NCBI GenBank assembly: GCA_948470065.1 | Contig: CAOKNO010000006.1 | Location: forward strand, 1-60,572 | Direction of reading: 5' to 3' | Source: an uncultured Eubacterium sp. | GTDB lineage: Bacteria > Bacillota > Clostridia > Lachnospirales > Lachnospiraceae | DNA: 60,572 bases | In this document: piece by piece, positions 15,567 to 25,033 of the stretch | How the letters are laid out: the number at the start of each line of letters is the position of its first letter | Position numbering within the stretch: the first letter of the stretch is position 1 | The notes under the pieces: model-generated | What the model saw: only the letters and a program-made list of their open reading frames with translations | What the model was told of the DNA's origin: nothing | Databases searched by the model: none | Program-made: the position numbers and the translations under genes

Positions 15567-17081
15567 GTGAAAGACAATGCTGTATTAGAGATGAGGAACA
15601 TCCACAAAAGCTTTCCCGGAGTTAAAGCCTTGCAGGGAGTAGATTTCACACTGCGTAAAGGGGAAGTCCATGCATTGATGGGTGAAAATGGTGCAGGGAA
15701 GTCAACTTTAATTAAGGTCTTAACGGGAGTTTATGGGAAGGACGAGGGAGAGATTTTCCTTGACGGGAACCAGGGAGCGGTTGCAATCCATTCGCCGCAG
15801 GATGCACAGAAGCTTGGGATTAGTACTGTGTACCAGGAGATTACGTTATGCCCGAACCTGTCGGTTGCCGAGAATATGTTTATCGGCCGTACCAGCGGGA
15901 TGGGGCAGAACTGGAAGAAGATGAACGCCGATACGGAAAAGATCCTGAAGTCTTTGGATATCCCGGCAACTGCAACACAGCAGTTGGAAACATGTTCCAT
16001 TGCAGTTCAGCAGATGATCGCAATTGCGCGTGCTGTGGATATGGAATGTAAGGTACTGATTCTGGATGAGCCTACGTCCTCTTTGGATGAACAAGAGGTT
16101 GCGAAGCTGTTTAAACTGATGCGCGATCTGCGTTCTAGGGGCGTTGGTATTGTGTTTGTAACGCATTTCCTGGATCAGGTGTATGAAATCTGCGACAGGA
16201 TCACGGTTATGCGCGACGGCCAGTTAGTCGGCGAGTTCGAGATCAAAGACCTGCCGCGCGTGAAGCTCGTTTCCAAGATGCTTGGGAAAGAGATGGATGA
16301 TATGTCTGATATTAAGGGTGAACAGAAGGCTTACGAAAGGAAGGCTGGCCTTGCGCCTGTATTGGAAGCAGAAGGCCTTGTGAGCGATGCTGGGATTAAG
16401 CCGTTTAACTTCCATATTGATAAGGGAGAAGTCAATGGGTTTACTGGGCTGCTTGGTTCTGGGCGGAGCGAATGCGTCCGTGCGATTTTCGGAGCAGACC
16501 GTGTAACTGGCGGGCATGTAAAGATGAATGGCAAGCCTGTGAAGATCTCCAAGCCTTTGGATGCGATGAAGAATGGGATTGCATACCTGCCGGAAGACCG
16601 TAAGGTTGACGGTATCGTAGGCGACCTTTCGGTACGTGATAATATTATACTTGCGCAGCAGGTGCTGAAGGGCTTCTTTAAGCCGTTCTCCAAATCGGAA
16701 GCATATAAGGTTGCGGACGAATACATAAAGCTTTTGAGTATTAAGACGGCTTCTGCCGATACGCCGATCAAATCGCTTTCCGGCGGGAACCAGCAGAAGG
16801 TTATTTTGGCCCGTTGGCTGTTCACACATCCGGAATACCTCATTTTGGATGAGCCGACCCGTGGTATTGACGTTGGTACTAAGGTAGATATTCAGAAATT
16901 AGTGCTTAAGCTTGCTTCCGAGGGTATGAGCGTTACGTTTATATCTTCTGAAATGGACGAGATGCTTCGTACATGTTCTCGTTTAGTCGTTATGCGTGAC
17001 CGTAAGATGGTAGGCGAGCTTTCCGGCCAGGATCTGAATCAGAATAAGGTTATGAGTACGATTGCCGGAGGTGACAAATAA
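15567..17081 (+). CDS. ytfR: furanose ABC transporter ATP-binding protein (YtfR-like, two ABC domains)
   Basis: 504 aa from GTG 15567; a GTG at 15555 overlaps the AGGAGG. Tandem ABC domains are typical of MglA/RbsA/YtfR. The first has Walker A GENGAGKST (39-47) and Walker B LILDEPTSSLD. The second has the usual degenerate Walker A (GLLGSGRSE), a good signature LSGGNQQKV and LILDEPTRGID. It energises sugar import by the two permeases that follow. It is 3 nt from the next gene, so translation is coupled. Confidence 0.93.
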   Translation: MKDNAVLEMRNIHKSFPGVKALQGVDFTLRKGEVHALMGENGAGKSTLIKVLTGVYGKDEGEIFLDGNQGAVAIHSPQDAQKLGISTVYQEITLCPNLSVAENMFIGRTSGMGQNWKKMNADTEKILKSLDIPATATQQLETCSIAVQQMIAIARAVDMECKVLILDEPTSSLDEQEVAKLFKLMRDLRSRGVGIVFVTHFLDQVYEICDRITVMRDGQLVGEFEIKDLPRVKLVSKMLGKEMDDMSDIKGEQKAYERKAGLAPVLEAEGLVSDAGIKPFNFHIDKGEVNGFTGLLGSGRSECVRAIFGADRVTGGHVKMNGKPVKISKPLDAMKNGIAYLPEDRKVDGIVGDLSVRDNIILAQQVLKGFFKPFSKSEAYKVADEYIKLLSIKTASADTPIKSLSGGNQQKVILARWLFTHPEYLILDEPTRGIDVGTKVDIQKLVLKLASEGMSVTFISSEMDEMLRTCSRLVVMRDRKMVGELSGQDLNQNKVMSTIAGGDK

Positions 17082-17083
17082 AA

Positions 17084-18166
17084 ATGACGAAAGAATTGAA
17101 AAAATCGAATGGAAATTTCTTCTCGAACCTGGTAAGGCAGCAGATGTTCATCCCGATTGTGGCTCTGGCGATCCTTGCGTTGTTTAACCTGATCGCAGAC
17201 CCGAGTTTTTTCAAGATTTCCTTAATTGAAAATAACTTAGGGAACCCGGTTCTGAACGGTTCTTTGATTCAGATTTTGGACAATGGATCGGAACTTGCAA
17301 TCCTGGCAATCGGTATGACGCTGGTAACGGCTGCTTCCGGCGGGCAGGATATCAGTGTGGGCGCAGCGATCGCTATCAGCGGTAGTGTGCTGCTGCGTGT
17401 GCTTTGCGGCGGTAATTCCCGCCCGGAAACCATCCAGGCTCCAATTATTGTAGCGTTCTTGGTAAGCTGCGTTGTTGCTGCTTTGTTTGGCGCGTTCAAT
17501 GGTGTTTTGGTAGCATATTTTAAAATCCAGCCGATGATTGCGACCTTGATTTTATATACGGCAGGGCGTTCCATTGCGGCATGGGTGAATAACAATGAGC
17601 TTCCGGTCGTAAACGACCAGACGCTTACCTACTTTGGCGGTGTAATTCCTGGGATTCCAATCCCAACGCCATTTTTTATAGCGATAATCTGCATTGTGAT
17701 TATAACGTTGGTACTGAAGTTCACGAACTTGCGGCTTTATACCCAGTCTGTTGGTATCAACCAGAGTTCTTCCAGGCTGAACGGCTTAAACCCAGAATTT
17801 ATTAAAGTGATTACGTTTGTGATCCTGGGCCTGTGCGTGGCGGTCGTTGGGTTGATTAAGGTGAGCCGTGTTTCTACGATTAACTATTCTGTTATTGCAA
17901 AAGATATTGAAATGGACGCAATCCTTGCAGTTGCTTTGGGCGGGAATGCATTGAGCGGCGGTAAGTTCAATATGGCAAGCTCAATCCTGGGCGCTTATGT
18001 TATCCAGTTTTTGACCACAACGCTTTATCGCTACAAGGTGCAGGCGGATGCGCTTCCGGCATATAAGGCGGTTGTTGTAATCATCTTGGTTGTGATTAGT
18101 GCGCCGACCGTAAGGGATTGGTTTTCAAAGGTAACAAAGAAATTTAAGACTAAGGAGGTGGCTTAG
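17084..18166 (+). CDS. ytfT: furanose ABC transporter permease (YtfT-like)
   Basis: 360 aa, about eight to ten membrane helices, BPD_transp_2 (RbsC-type) family. The conserved segments are GMTLVTAASGGQDISVGA near residue 80 and a C-terminal loop ALGGNALSGGKFNMASSILGA. The two permease genes lie back to back, matching the YtfT/YjfF heterodimer rather than a ribose-type homodimer. The intergenic gap to the next gene is one nucleotide. Confidence 0.92.
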   Translation: MTKELKKSNGNFFSNLVRQQMFIPIVALAILALFNLIADPSFFKISLIENNLGNPVLNGSLIQILDNGSELAILAIGMTLVTAASGGQDISVGAAIAISGSVLLRVLCGGNSRPETIQAPIIVAFLVSCVVAALFGAFNGVLVAYFKIQPMIATLILYTAGRSIAAWVNNNELPVVNDQTLTYFGGVIPGIPIPTPFFIAIICIVIITLVLKFTNLRLYTQSVGINQSSSRLNGLNPEFIKVITFVILGLCVAVVGLIKVSRVSTINYSVIAKDIEMDAILAVALGGNALSGGKFNMASSILGAYVIQFLTTTLYRYKVQADALPAYKAVVVIILVVISAPTVRDWFSKVTKKFKTKEVA

Positions 18167-18167
18167 T

Positions 18168-19208
18168 ATGTCAAACAAAAAAACATCCGGCGGTTTTGGG
18201 GATAAGATCAAGAATCTTACGGATACCAACCTACTCCTTAGCATTACGATTATTGTTTTCTTCCTGATGTATATTGGAGCCATCGTGTTCCAGGGGCAAG
18301 GGTTCCGTAACCCGCAGTCATTTTTTAACTTATTAAATGCAAACGCAGCGCTGATCGTCCTATCTTGCGGGCTGAGCCTTGTTATGATTACTGGTGGGAT
18401 CGATATCTCTGTCGGCGGCGTAACTGCGCTGGTTAGTATGTGCTGCGCCGTATACTTGGATTTCCACAATGGGAACGTAGCTATGGCGATTGTAATTGCA
18501 TTGGCAATCGGTCTTGCGTTCGGCGCATTCCAGGGATTCCTGGTTGCATACCTGGATATCCAGCCGTTTATCGTCACTCTGGCTGGTATGTTCTTTGCAC
18601 GTGGTATGACGACGATTGTTAACACAGAGCCGTTTAACGTTGCAAATGAAGCGTTTAAGGCGCTGAAAAATACGCGTGTTATTATCCCTGGGCTTGGTAC
18701 GCTCAACCGTAAAGGGATTTATGTAGACGCTTATGTAGAGATTGGCGTTATCGTTGCCATCCTGATTGTAATCATTATGTTCTGTTTCCTGCGTTGGACC
18801 AAGTTAGGCCGTTCTTTCTATGCGGTAGGTGGGAACAGGCAGAGCGCTTTAATGCTTGGGATTAATGTAAAGAGGACACGTTTCTTATCCCATCTGATCT
18901 GCGGCTTCCTTGCTGGGATTGGTGGTTTTGTGTACTTCCTCCATGTAGGATCTGGTTCTGCATCCCATGCGACAGGGGCGGAAATGGATGCGATCGCATC
19001 TTCCATCATCGGCGGCACGATGCTGACGGGTGGCGTTGGTAATATTGCCGGTACATTCTTTGGCGTGCTTTCCCTGGGGACAATCCAGAGTATCGTATCG
19101 ACAGCCGGGCTTGATAAGGCATGGTGGACCGGGATTACAAGGGCGGCTATGCTCTGCGTCTTCCTGGTAATCCAGAGTGTGCTTATGGCTCGTAAGAAAA
19201 AGGCTTAA
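18168..19208 (+). CDS. yjfF: furanose ABC transporter permease (YjfF-like)
   Basis: 346 aa, second permease of the pair. Conserved segments include GLSLVMITGGIDISVGGV, LDIQPFIVTLAGMFFARGM, FYAVGGNRQSALMLGINV and IIGGTMLTGGVGNIAGT. It begins right after the YtfT-like stop, with TAAGGAGGTGG at 18151-18161 as its ribosome-binding site inside the upstream gene. It ends the transporter operon, followed by stacked hairpins and a terminator. Confidence 0.92.
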   Translation: MSNKKTSGGFGDKIKNLTDTNLLLSITIIVFFLMYIGAIVFQGQGFRNPQSFFNLLNANAALIVLSCGLSLVMITGGIDISVGGVTALVSMCCAVYLDFHNGNVAMAIVIALAIGLAFGAFQGFLVAYLDIQPFIVTLAGMFFARGMTTIVNTEPFNVANEAFKALKNTRVIIPGLGTLNRKGIYVDAYVEIGVIVAILIVIIMFCFLRWTKLGRSFYAVGGNRQSALMLGINVKRTRFLSHLICGFLAGIGGFVYFLHVGSGSASHATGAEMDAIASSIIGGTMLTGGVGNIAGTFFGVLSLGTIQSIVSTAGLDKAWWTGITRAAMLCVFLVIQSVLMARKKKA

Positions 19209-19215
19209 TGATTTA

Positions 19216-19332
19216 CCTTAAGGCATTCGTGCCTTAAGGAAAGAACTTGCCGCCTTTTCAGCAGGCGGTAATGCAAAGCAACGGAGGCTGCAAGGAATTA
19301 ATAAAAATTTCTTGTGGCTTCTGTTGCTTTTT
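19216..19332 (+). terminator. triple-hairpin transcription terminator after the transporter operon
   Basis: Three hairpins in a row: a perfect 10-bp stem with TTCG loop (19216-19239), a 6-bp stem (19250-19268), and a long interrupted stem beginning AAAGCAAC (19275-19282) and ending GTTGCTTTTT (19323-19332). The last is a standard terminator; the first two may protect the 3' end. Confidence 0.8.
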
Positions 19333-19449
19333 GGATTAAGATCTAGTACAATGTTAGTGAAAAAAGTGCAAAAAAATGTCAAGATTCTATAAAGGATGAA
19401 GACGGTTTGCACGAAGATATTATAAATATAAAAAGAGGAGGGCTTTTTT

Positions 19450-22400
19450 ATGAAGCAAAGTTTAAAGCGGTATCTGGCAATGTTATTGACATTCGCTATG
19501 GTATTCACGATGATTCCTACTTCATTCGCAATTGCGGCGGAAGGTGAGGAAGGCACGACGCAGACGATTGCGGCAAGTAAGTTTGTAGCGTCTGGGGGGC
19601 AAGGGGGTATTCCTGAGAATACATACCTGATTGCCGTGACAGGAGAACTGTCTAGCGAGGGCAATGATCAGGGCGCGGCTTATGTAAGCGGTGAAACAGC
19701 AAGCAGTAGTAAGACTGTTTTGGGTAGCAGTAGGGTAGCGGCTCTGGGATTTGAGTTGGCCGATGCAGTACAGAGCATGGATCCTAATACCATTTCAAAT
19801 GCGACGGTAACGATTTATGTGGATTCTGTGAATGGCAATATGGGAAATCCGGATCAATTTTGGACAAAGGCAGGGTTATTTGCAGTAGATGCTTCCAAAT
19901 ATGAAGGTTTATCAACTGAACCGGCAACATTCCCGGCGAAAGATAACAATTACAGCTATGATGCGACAGTATTTTGTGCAGAACAGATTATCAATAGGGA
20001 AGGCGGTCTTGGGGCGAAGACGTTTGACGTAACGGATTGGGTAAAAGCAGCGATACAGAATGGGGACAATTATGCGGTATTCCGTCTTCAGACCGTTATC
20101 GCAGGCTTCCATGTAGTGAATGCAGGTGAGAATGCACCGAAGCTTACGGTCACAACTTCTGCTCCAGTTGTTAAGACAGATCAGGAATTGGCAGAACAGG
20201 CAGCGGCAGCGCTTTCCCTTCCAACAAACGTAAGATCTGATTTGGATCTGCCGACGGCAGGGCTGAATGAAACAGTGATTTCCTGGGCGTCTGATAATAC
20301 GGCGGTTATTGCGGACGACGGCACGGTTACATTACCGCAGGAGGATACTGTTGTTAAGCTGACCGCTACGGTTACAAAGAACGAGGCAACGGTAACAAAG
20401 GAATTTAACGTAACGGTAAGGGCGAAGAACGCAGGCTTGCGCGCAGCTTACGCCTTTAAGGCGGACGCGCTTACAAGCAAGACGATTGCGGATGAATCCG
20501 GCAATGGGTTCGATGCGACGTTACAAGGCAGCGGCGCTGCAATCGCTGACGGCGTACTGACGCTTCCAGGCGGTGCGAGCAATTCTTCCGCTGCATATGT
20601 ATCAATCCCGAAGGAAGTATTTGTAGGGCAGGATACCTTAACGATTACGACATGGCTTAAGAATGCGACTGGCGCAGGTAACTATGCTGCTATGTTCTTT
20701 GGGGCAACGGCAAACCCGCCAGCGGATTACTGGCTGCTGAACCCGGCGGCTCCAGGCGGCCTCTTTAAATCCGTATGGACAACTGGGGATAGGAACACGA
20801 GCGCACCGTGGGAAACAGAAACCCCGACGTCAAAAACAGTGACAAGCAGCGATTGGGCAATGTATACAACCGTAATTACCCCAGATGAAATTGTAGGGTA
20901 TTACAATGGTACAGAGGTGTCCAGGGCGAATAAGACTAGGATAACAACAGATTTTGGGGAAAATATTGTAGCATACATCGGACGTTCTTCTTATCCAGAT
21001 ATGTTCTATAAGGGCGGCGTATATGGCGTAGCTGTTTACAATACGGCGTTTACCCAGGAAGACGTATGGAATGAGTATTATAGCGGCACACCGCCGACAG
21101 TAACACGCCAGGAATTGTTTGACGCGGTAGCGGACGGCATTTTTGAAGAAATGATGGGTGAGAATGAAAGCGCAGAGCTCGTACATAAGGATCTTTCTTT
21201 CACGGCTTCTAAGACGGGGATTGACCTTGCATGGAACTCTTCTGACACAGAAGTGATTGATGGGACGGGCAAGGTGCTTTACAGCGGCGTTGAGCCAAGA
21301 GAGGTAACGATCACGGTAACAGGTACATACAAAGGGCAGAAGGCTTTTGAGAAATCTTATGTCCTTCAGGTAATGAGCGTGGATGGAGCGGAATACCAGG
21401 CGCTGGAGATTCCAAACAGTGATGACGTCAGGGGCAATATCACGCTTCCTACAAAGGGGAAATATGGCTCTGATATTACATGGACTTCCTCCAATCCTGA
21501 TGTAATCAGCACGGAAGTAGTAGAGAATGCAGGCTATGACAGTACGCCTGCCGGTGTTGTAAACCGCCAGGATACAGATACAGAGGTAACCTTAACCGCA
21601 ACCTTGAAGCAGAAGGGCGGGGATGTTACAAAACCAATCAAAGTAACGGTGAAGGCTAAAGCGCAGACAGAAGAAATGACCGATTATATCTTCGCTTACT
21701 TTATCGGGAATGGCGCAGGCGAGGAAAAGGTATTCTTCGCATCCAGCCAGGATGGGCTGAACTGGGAAGAACTGAACCATGGCAATCCAGTCTTTGAATC
21801 GGAATTAGGTACGAAAGGGCTTCGCGATCCATTTATCATCCGTTCTCCGGAAGGCGATAAGTTCTATATGATCGCAACGGATCTCTGCATTGGCTCAGGC
21901 ACAGACTGGGGTTCTGCCCAGACGGCAGGCAGCCAGGCGATTATGGTATGGGAATCCAACGATTTGGTGAACTGGAGCGATCAGCGTATGGTAACAGTGA
22001 GCGCAGGCATTGAGGCTGGCTGTACCTGGGCTCCGGAAGCATACTATGACAAGAAGACAGGGGAATACCTTGTGTTCTGGGCTTCTAAGATAAAGGATGG
22101 CAATTACAGCAAGCAGAGGGTATATTACTCCAAGACAAGGGATTTCTACACCTTTACCGATCCGCAGGTATGGATTGACGAAAGCCACAGCACCATTGAT
22201 TCTACGGTAATTGAGTCGAATGGGAAGTACTACCGTTACAGCAAGTCAGAAGGCAAGAACTTCGTCTATGCAGAACAGGCAGACAGCCTTTTGGGCACGT
22301 GGGACGGCGTAGGCTGGAATAAGCCGATCGATCAGGAACCAGCTATTGCTAACGGCGTAGAGGGTCCATGCTGCTTCAAGTTCAATGACGACGATATTGA

Positions 22401-24924
22401 GAATGCAGGCGCGAAATTCTGCCTGCTGGTAGATAATTATGGCGCTGGCGGATATTATCCGATGGGCAGCGACGATTTATCTACCGGCACATTTACCAGG
22501 ATTGAAAACGCGAAGCTTCCGTCCAGGCCGCGTCATGGTACGGTTATGCCTATCACCAGGGCGGAGTACCAGGCGATCATGGCAAAATATGGAACGCCTA
22601 GCCTTGCAGAAGGCAGCATCCCGGATCGAGTAAAGACTGGCTATACACTTCCTACTGAGGTCGTGATTGTATTCGCAGGGGAAGAACGAACGGTTAGCGT
22701 AACTTGGGATAAGACTGCGGAAGATTTCCAAGAGAGCGGTACAGTACGTGTGACTGGTACGATTACAGGGACAGGTACAGATTTAGACGGCAAGACGGTG
22801 ACGAAAGATATTGAAGTGATTTTTGGCGATTTCATTTATTACATTGACTCCGGCGTTGGAAACTGGAATCCAAAGCGTTCAGAATCTGGCGCTTACAAAG
22901 AAATTGCAGAGGAGTTCGAATTGCGTAACGCAGTTCCGGATCAGTATTATAAGCCGGGAAGCTGGGGGGTTGTAAACGATAACGATGAAGTGGCTGGAAA
23001 CTTTCAGCAAGAGGAAGACAGCATCTATGCAAATGGATGGTGGGCGCGTTCTGGCAAGAAGAATGAGTATATTATCCCGCTGGAAGCTGGCTCTTATAAA
23101 GCGACAGGCTTCTATACCGAATGGTGGGGCGTAACCCGTGCGATGAAGTTCTATGCTGAATACACAGATGATAATGGTCAGAAGAAGACAAGTGAAGTTA
23201 AGGAACTTACCCTAAGCAAAAGTGCGACTAGGCAGACGGCAAGTATATCCTTTACCGTTGAAGGCGTGGCAGGGACTACGGAAGTTCATTTCATTACAGA
23301 TAAAACGGCTAGTGATGATCCCGTGATTTCAGGGCTTTCAATTGAAAAGAACTTTACGGATGAAGAGAAGGAGCAGTTAGAAACTGCAAGAACCGAAGCA
23401 AAGAAGGAATTTGAAAAAGTGACCGTGACAGCAACAAGCGAGATGTTTGTAAGGGGAACGGATCAGATTAATGTAACTTGCCCAGATGGCTTTGAGGCAA
23501 AGCTTGCGGCGGCAAACTATGGATTTACTAAGAGTTATAGCAGTAGCGATGAAAGCGTAGCAACGGTAGATATGGATGGTAAGATTACAGGCGTAAAGGC
23601 CGGAGAAGCAACCATTACAACGACGCTTTCTTTGAGCAGTAGGGAAAAGCGCGAACTTACAACGAAGGTTACGGTAAAGGAACAAGCGGTTACTGGCATT
23701 ACGTTAGATCAGTCTGTAGCAACGGTTAAGGTTGGCGCAAGGCTTGCGCTTAAGGCTACGGTTGCACCGGAAGACGCAACGGATAAGAACGTGAAGTGGA
23801 CGACCAGCGACGATGCAATCGCGACAGTTTCCAGCAGCGGAAGCGTATATGGCAAGAAAGCAGGGAAGGTTACGATTACAGCAACCGCGGCAAACGGAAT
23901 GAAGGCTACTTGTGAAGTTACTGTAGAAAATGTAGAGGTTACAGGCATTACCTTAAGCCAGGCTACCGCTGCAATGGAAATAGGCGAAGCAATCACCTTG
24001 CGTGCAACGGTCGCTCCTTCCAATGCAACAAATAAAACAGTCGTATGGACCAGCAGCAATGAAAAGGTTGCAACAGTTGCAAACGGCACTGTGATCGCGG
24101 TAGCAAGAGGAAAAGCAACGGTTACGGCGGCTTCGGCAGACGGCAAGGTAAAGGCAACCTGCGAGGTGACAGTAGGAGGCGGCGAGATCGCAGTAACAGG
24201 CATATCGCTGAGCAAGTCTACGTTAACTTTAGAAACCGGGAAATCCGCTACATTAACTGCAACCGTAGCGCCTGCTGACGCAACGAATAAGACGGTTACC
24301 TGGAAGAGCAGCAATACTTCTATTGCAACGGTTGTGAATGGAAAGGTAACGGCAGGCAAGAAGACAGGGACAGCGACGATTACAGCAACAGCAGGCACAA
24401 AGAGCGCGACTTGTAAGGTAACAGTTAAGGCTGCAAGGGTAGCGGTAAAGAGCGTGAAGCTGAACAAGACGAAGCTTACGCTTGGCAAGGGCGAGAAGTT
24501 TACGCTGAAAGCGACAGTTTCACCAAAGAACGCAACGAATAAGAAGGTAACCTGGAAGGCGAGCAAGTCAAAAGCCATCAGCTTTAAGAATGGCAAGATT
24601 ACGGCAAAGGCAAAAGGTTCTGCAACGATTACGGCAACGGTTGACGGCAAGAAGGCGACTTGCAAAGTAACAGTTAAGCCTGCGCCGAAGAAGATTACGC
24701 TGAATAAGAAGAGCAAGACCTTAAAGAAGGGTAAGACGTTCCAGATTAAGACGAAGCTTACGAAAGGTTCGGCAAGCAATACGATTACTTACAAATCCAG
24801 CAACAAGAAGGTTGCAACCGTATCTTCTTCTGGTAAGGTAAAGGCTTTGAAGAAGGGTACGGCAAGGATTACCGTAAAGACGTTCAACAATAAGAAAGCA
24901 ACCGTTAAGATTACGGTAAAATAA
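19450..24924 (+). CDS. secreted multidomain GH43-type arabinofuranosidase/arabinanase
   Basis: 1824 aa with a signal peptide (about 1-30). In order: a DNRLRE/CBM96-like beta-sandwich (35-235), an Ig-like aBig module (236-330), a LamG-type lectin fold (335-540), two more aBig modules (545-740), and a GH43 five-bladed propeller (745-1050). The propeller has a candidate base Asp in GLRDPFI, TWAPEAYYD, a second Asp in STIDSTVI and a candidate acid Glu in VEGPCCF. A Big4-like module (1055-1125), a carbohydrate-binding-like beta domain (1130-1310) and repeated Big2 modules (from about 1335) follow; the last three are very Lys-rich. GAGGAGGG precedes the ATG. There is no LPXTG or SLH, so the basic Big2 tail probably holds it at the wall. 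GH43 enzymes act mostly on alpha-L-arabinofuranosides or xylosides. Confidence 0.88.
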   Translation: MKQSLKRYLAMLLTFAMVFTMIPTSFAIAAEGEEGTTQTIAASKFVASGGQGGIPENTYLIAVTGELSSEGNDQGAAYVSGETASSSKTVLGSSRVAALGFELADAVQSMDPNTISNATVTIYVDSVNGNMGNPDQFWTKAGLFAVDASKYEGLSTEPATFPAKDNNYSYDATVFCAEQIINREGGLGAKTFDVTDWVKAAIQNGDNYAVFRLQTVIAGFHVVNAGENAPKLTVTTSAPVVKTDQELAEQAAAALSLPTNVRSDLDLPTAGLNETVISWASDNTAVIADDGTVTLPQEDTVVKLTATVTKNEATVTKEFNVTVRAKNAGLRAAYAFKADALTSKTIADESGNGFDATLQGSGAAIADGVLTLPGGASNSSAAYVSIPKEVFVGQDTLTITTWLKNATGAGNYAAMFFGATANPPADYWLLNPAAPGGLFKSVWTTGDRNTSAPWETETPTSKTVTSSDWAMYTTVITPDEIVGYYNGTEVSRANKTRITTDFGENIVAYIGRSSYPDMFYKGGVYGVAVYNTAFTQEDVWNEYYSGTPPTVTRQELFDAVADGIFEEMMGENESAELVHKDLSFTASKTGIDLAWNSSDTEVIDGTGKVLYSGVEPREVTITVTGTYKGQKAFEKSYVLQVMSVDGAEYQALEIPNSDDVRGNITLPTKGKYGSDITWTSSNPDVISTEVVENAGYDSTPAGVVNRQDTDTEVTLTATLKQKGGDVTKPIKVTVKAKAQTEEMTDYIFAYFIGNGAGEEKVFFASSQDGLNWEELNHGNPVFESELGTKGLRDPFIIRSPEGDKFYMIATDLCIGSGTDWGSAQTAGSQAIMVWESNDLVNWSDQRMVTVSAGIEAGCTWAPEAYYDKKTGEYLVFWASKIKDGNYSKQRVYYSKTRDFYTFTDPQVWIDESHSTIDSTVIESNGKYYRYSKSEGKNFVYAEQADSLLGTWDGVGWNKPIDQEPAIANGVEGPCCFKFNDDDIENAGAKFCLLVDNYGAGGYYPMGSDDLSTGTFTRIENAKLPSRPRHGTVMPITRAEYQAIMAKYGTPSLAEGSIPDRVKTGYTLPTEVVIVFAGEERTVSVTWDKTAEDFQESGTVRVTGTITGTGTDLDGKTVTKDIEVIFGDFIYYIDSGVGNWNPKRSESGAYKEIAEEFELRNAVPDQYYKPGSWGVVNDNDEVAGNFQQEEDSIYANGWWARSGKKNEYIIPLEAGSYKATGFYTEWWGVTRAMKFYAEYTDDNGQKKTSEVKELTLSKSATRQTASISFTVEGVAGTTEVHFITDKTASDDPVISGLSIEKNFTDEEKEQLETARTEAKKEFEKVTVTATSEMFVRGTDQINVTCPDGFEAKLAAANYGFTKSYSSSDESVATVDMDGKITGVKAGEATITTTLSLSSREKRELTTKVTVKEQAVTGITLDQSVATVKVGARLALKATVAPEDATDKNVKWTTSDDAIATVSSSGSVYGKKAGKVTITATAANGMKATCEVTVENVEVTGITLSQATAAMEIGEAITLRATVAPSNATNKTVVWTSSNEKVATVANGTVIAVARGKATVTAASADGKVKATCEVTVGGGEIAVTGISLSKSTLTLETGKSATLTATVAPADATNKTVTWKSSNTSIATVVNGKVTAGKKTGTATITATAGTKSATCKVTVKAARVAVKSVKLNKTKLTLGKGEKFTLKATVSPKNATNKKVTWKASKSKAISFKNGKITAKAKGSATITATVDGKKATCKVTVKPAPKKITLNKKSKTLKKGKTFQIKTKLTKGSASNTITYKSSNKKVATVSSSGKVKALKKGTARITVKTFNNKKATVKITVK
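24429..24845 (+). repeat. 417-bp direct repeat, copy 1 (Big2-coding)
   Basis: Identical to 29386-29802 except for one T/C difference (TCTGG versus TCCGG). Similarity continues with a few changes about 250 bp upstream. It encodes the last Lys-rich Big2 modules. The near identity, against much lower similarity elsewhere in the two genes, indicates recent gene conversion or module copying. Confidence 0.9.
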
Positions 24925-24958
24925 AGGGAATCTAAGCTTGGAATGAAAGCGCCAAACC

Positions 24959-24985
24959 CCACCCCCGCAGTCCTTGCGGGGGTGG
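24959..24985 (+). terminator. strong G+C hairpin after the first arabinosidase gene
   Basis: A perfect 11-bp stem (24959-24969 with 24975-24985) closed by a 5-nt loop. No T-run follows, so it may be a weak terminator, pause or mRNA-stability element between two secreted-enzyme genes. Confidence 0.5.
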
Positions 24986-25033
24986 ATAAAACAATAGGGA
25001 CTGCGTATCGTTACGATATTGAGGAGGAAGTGG

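Noticed and set aside
23709..24779. 356-residue open frame on the minus strand inside the Big2-coding tail (and its 263-residue twin at 28945-29736)
   Set aside because: Antisense shadow of repeated Lys/Thr/Ala/Val codons; it repeats with the Big2 repeats, has no ribosome-binding site and encodes a low-complexity Val/Ala/Phe-rich product.
19450..24924. Sortase LPXTG or SLH anchor in the secreted enzymes
   Set aside because: Looked for at the C-termini of all four giant proteins; none present.
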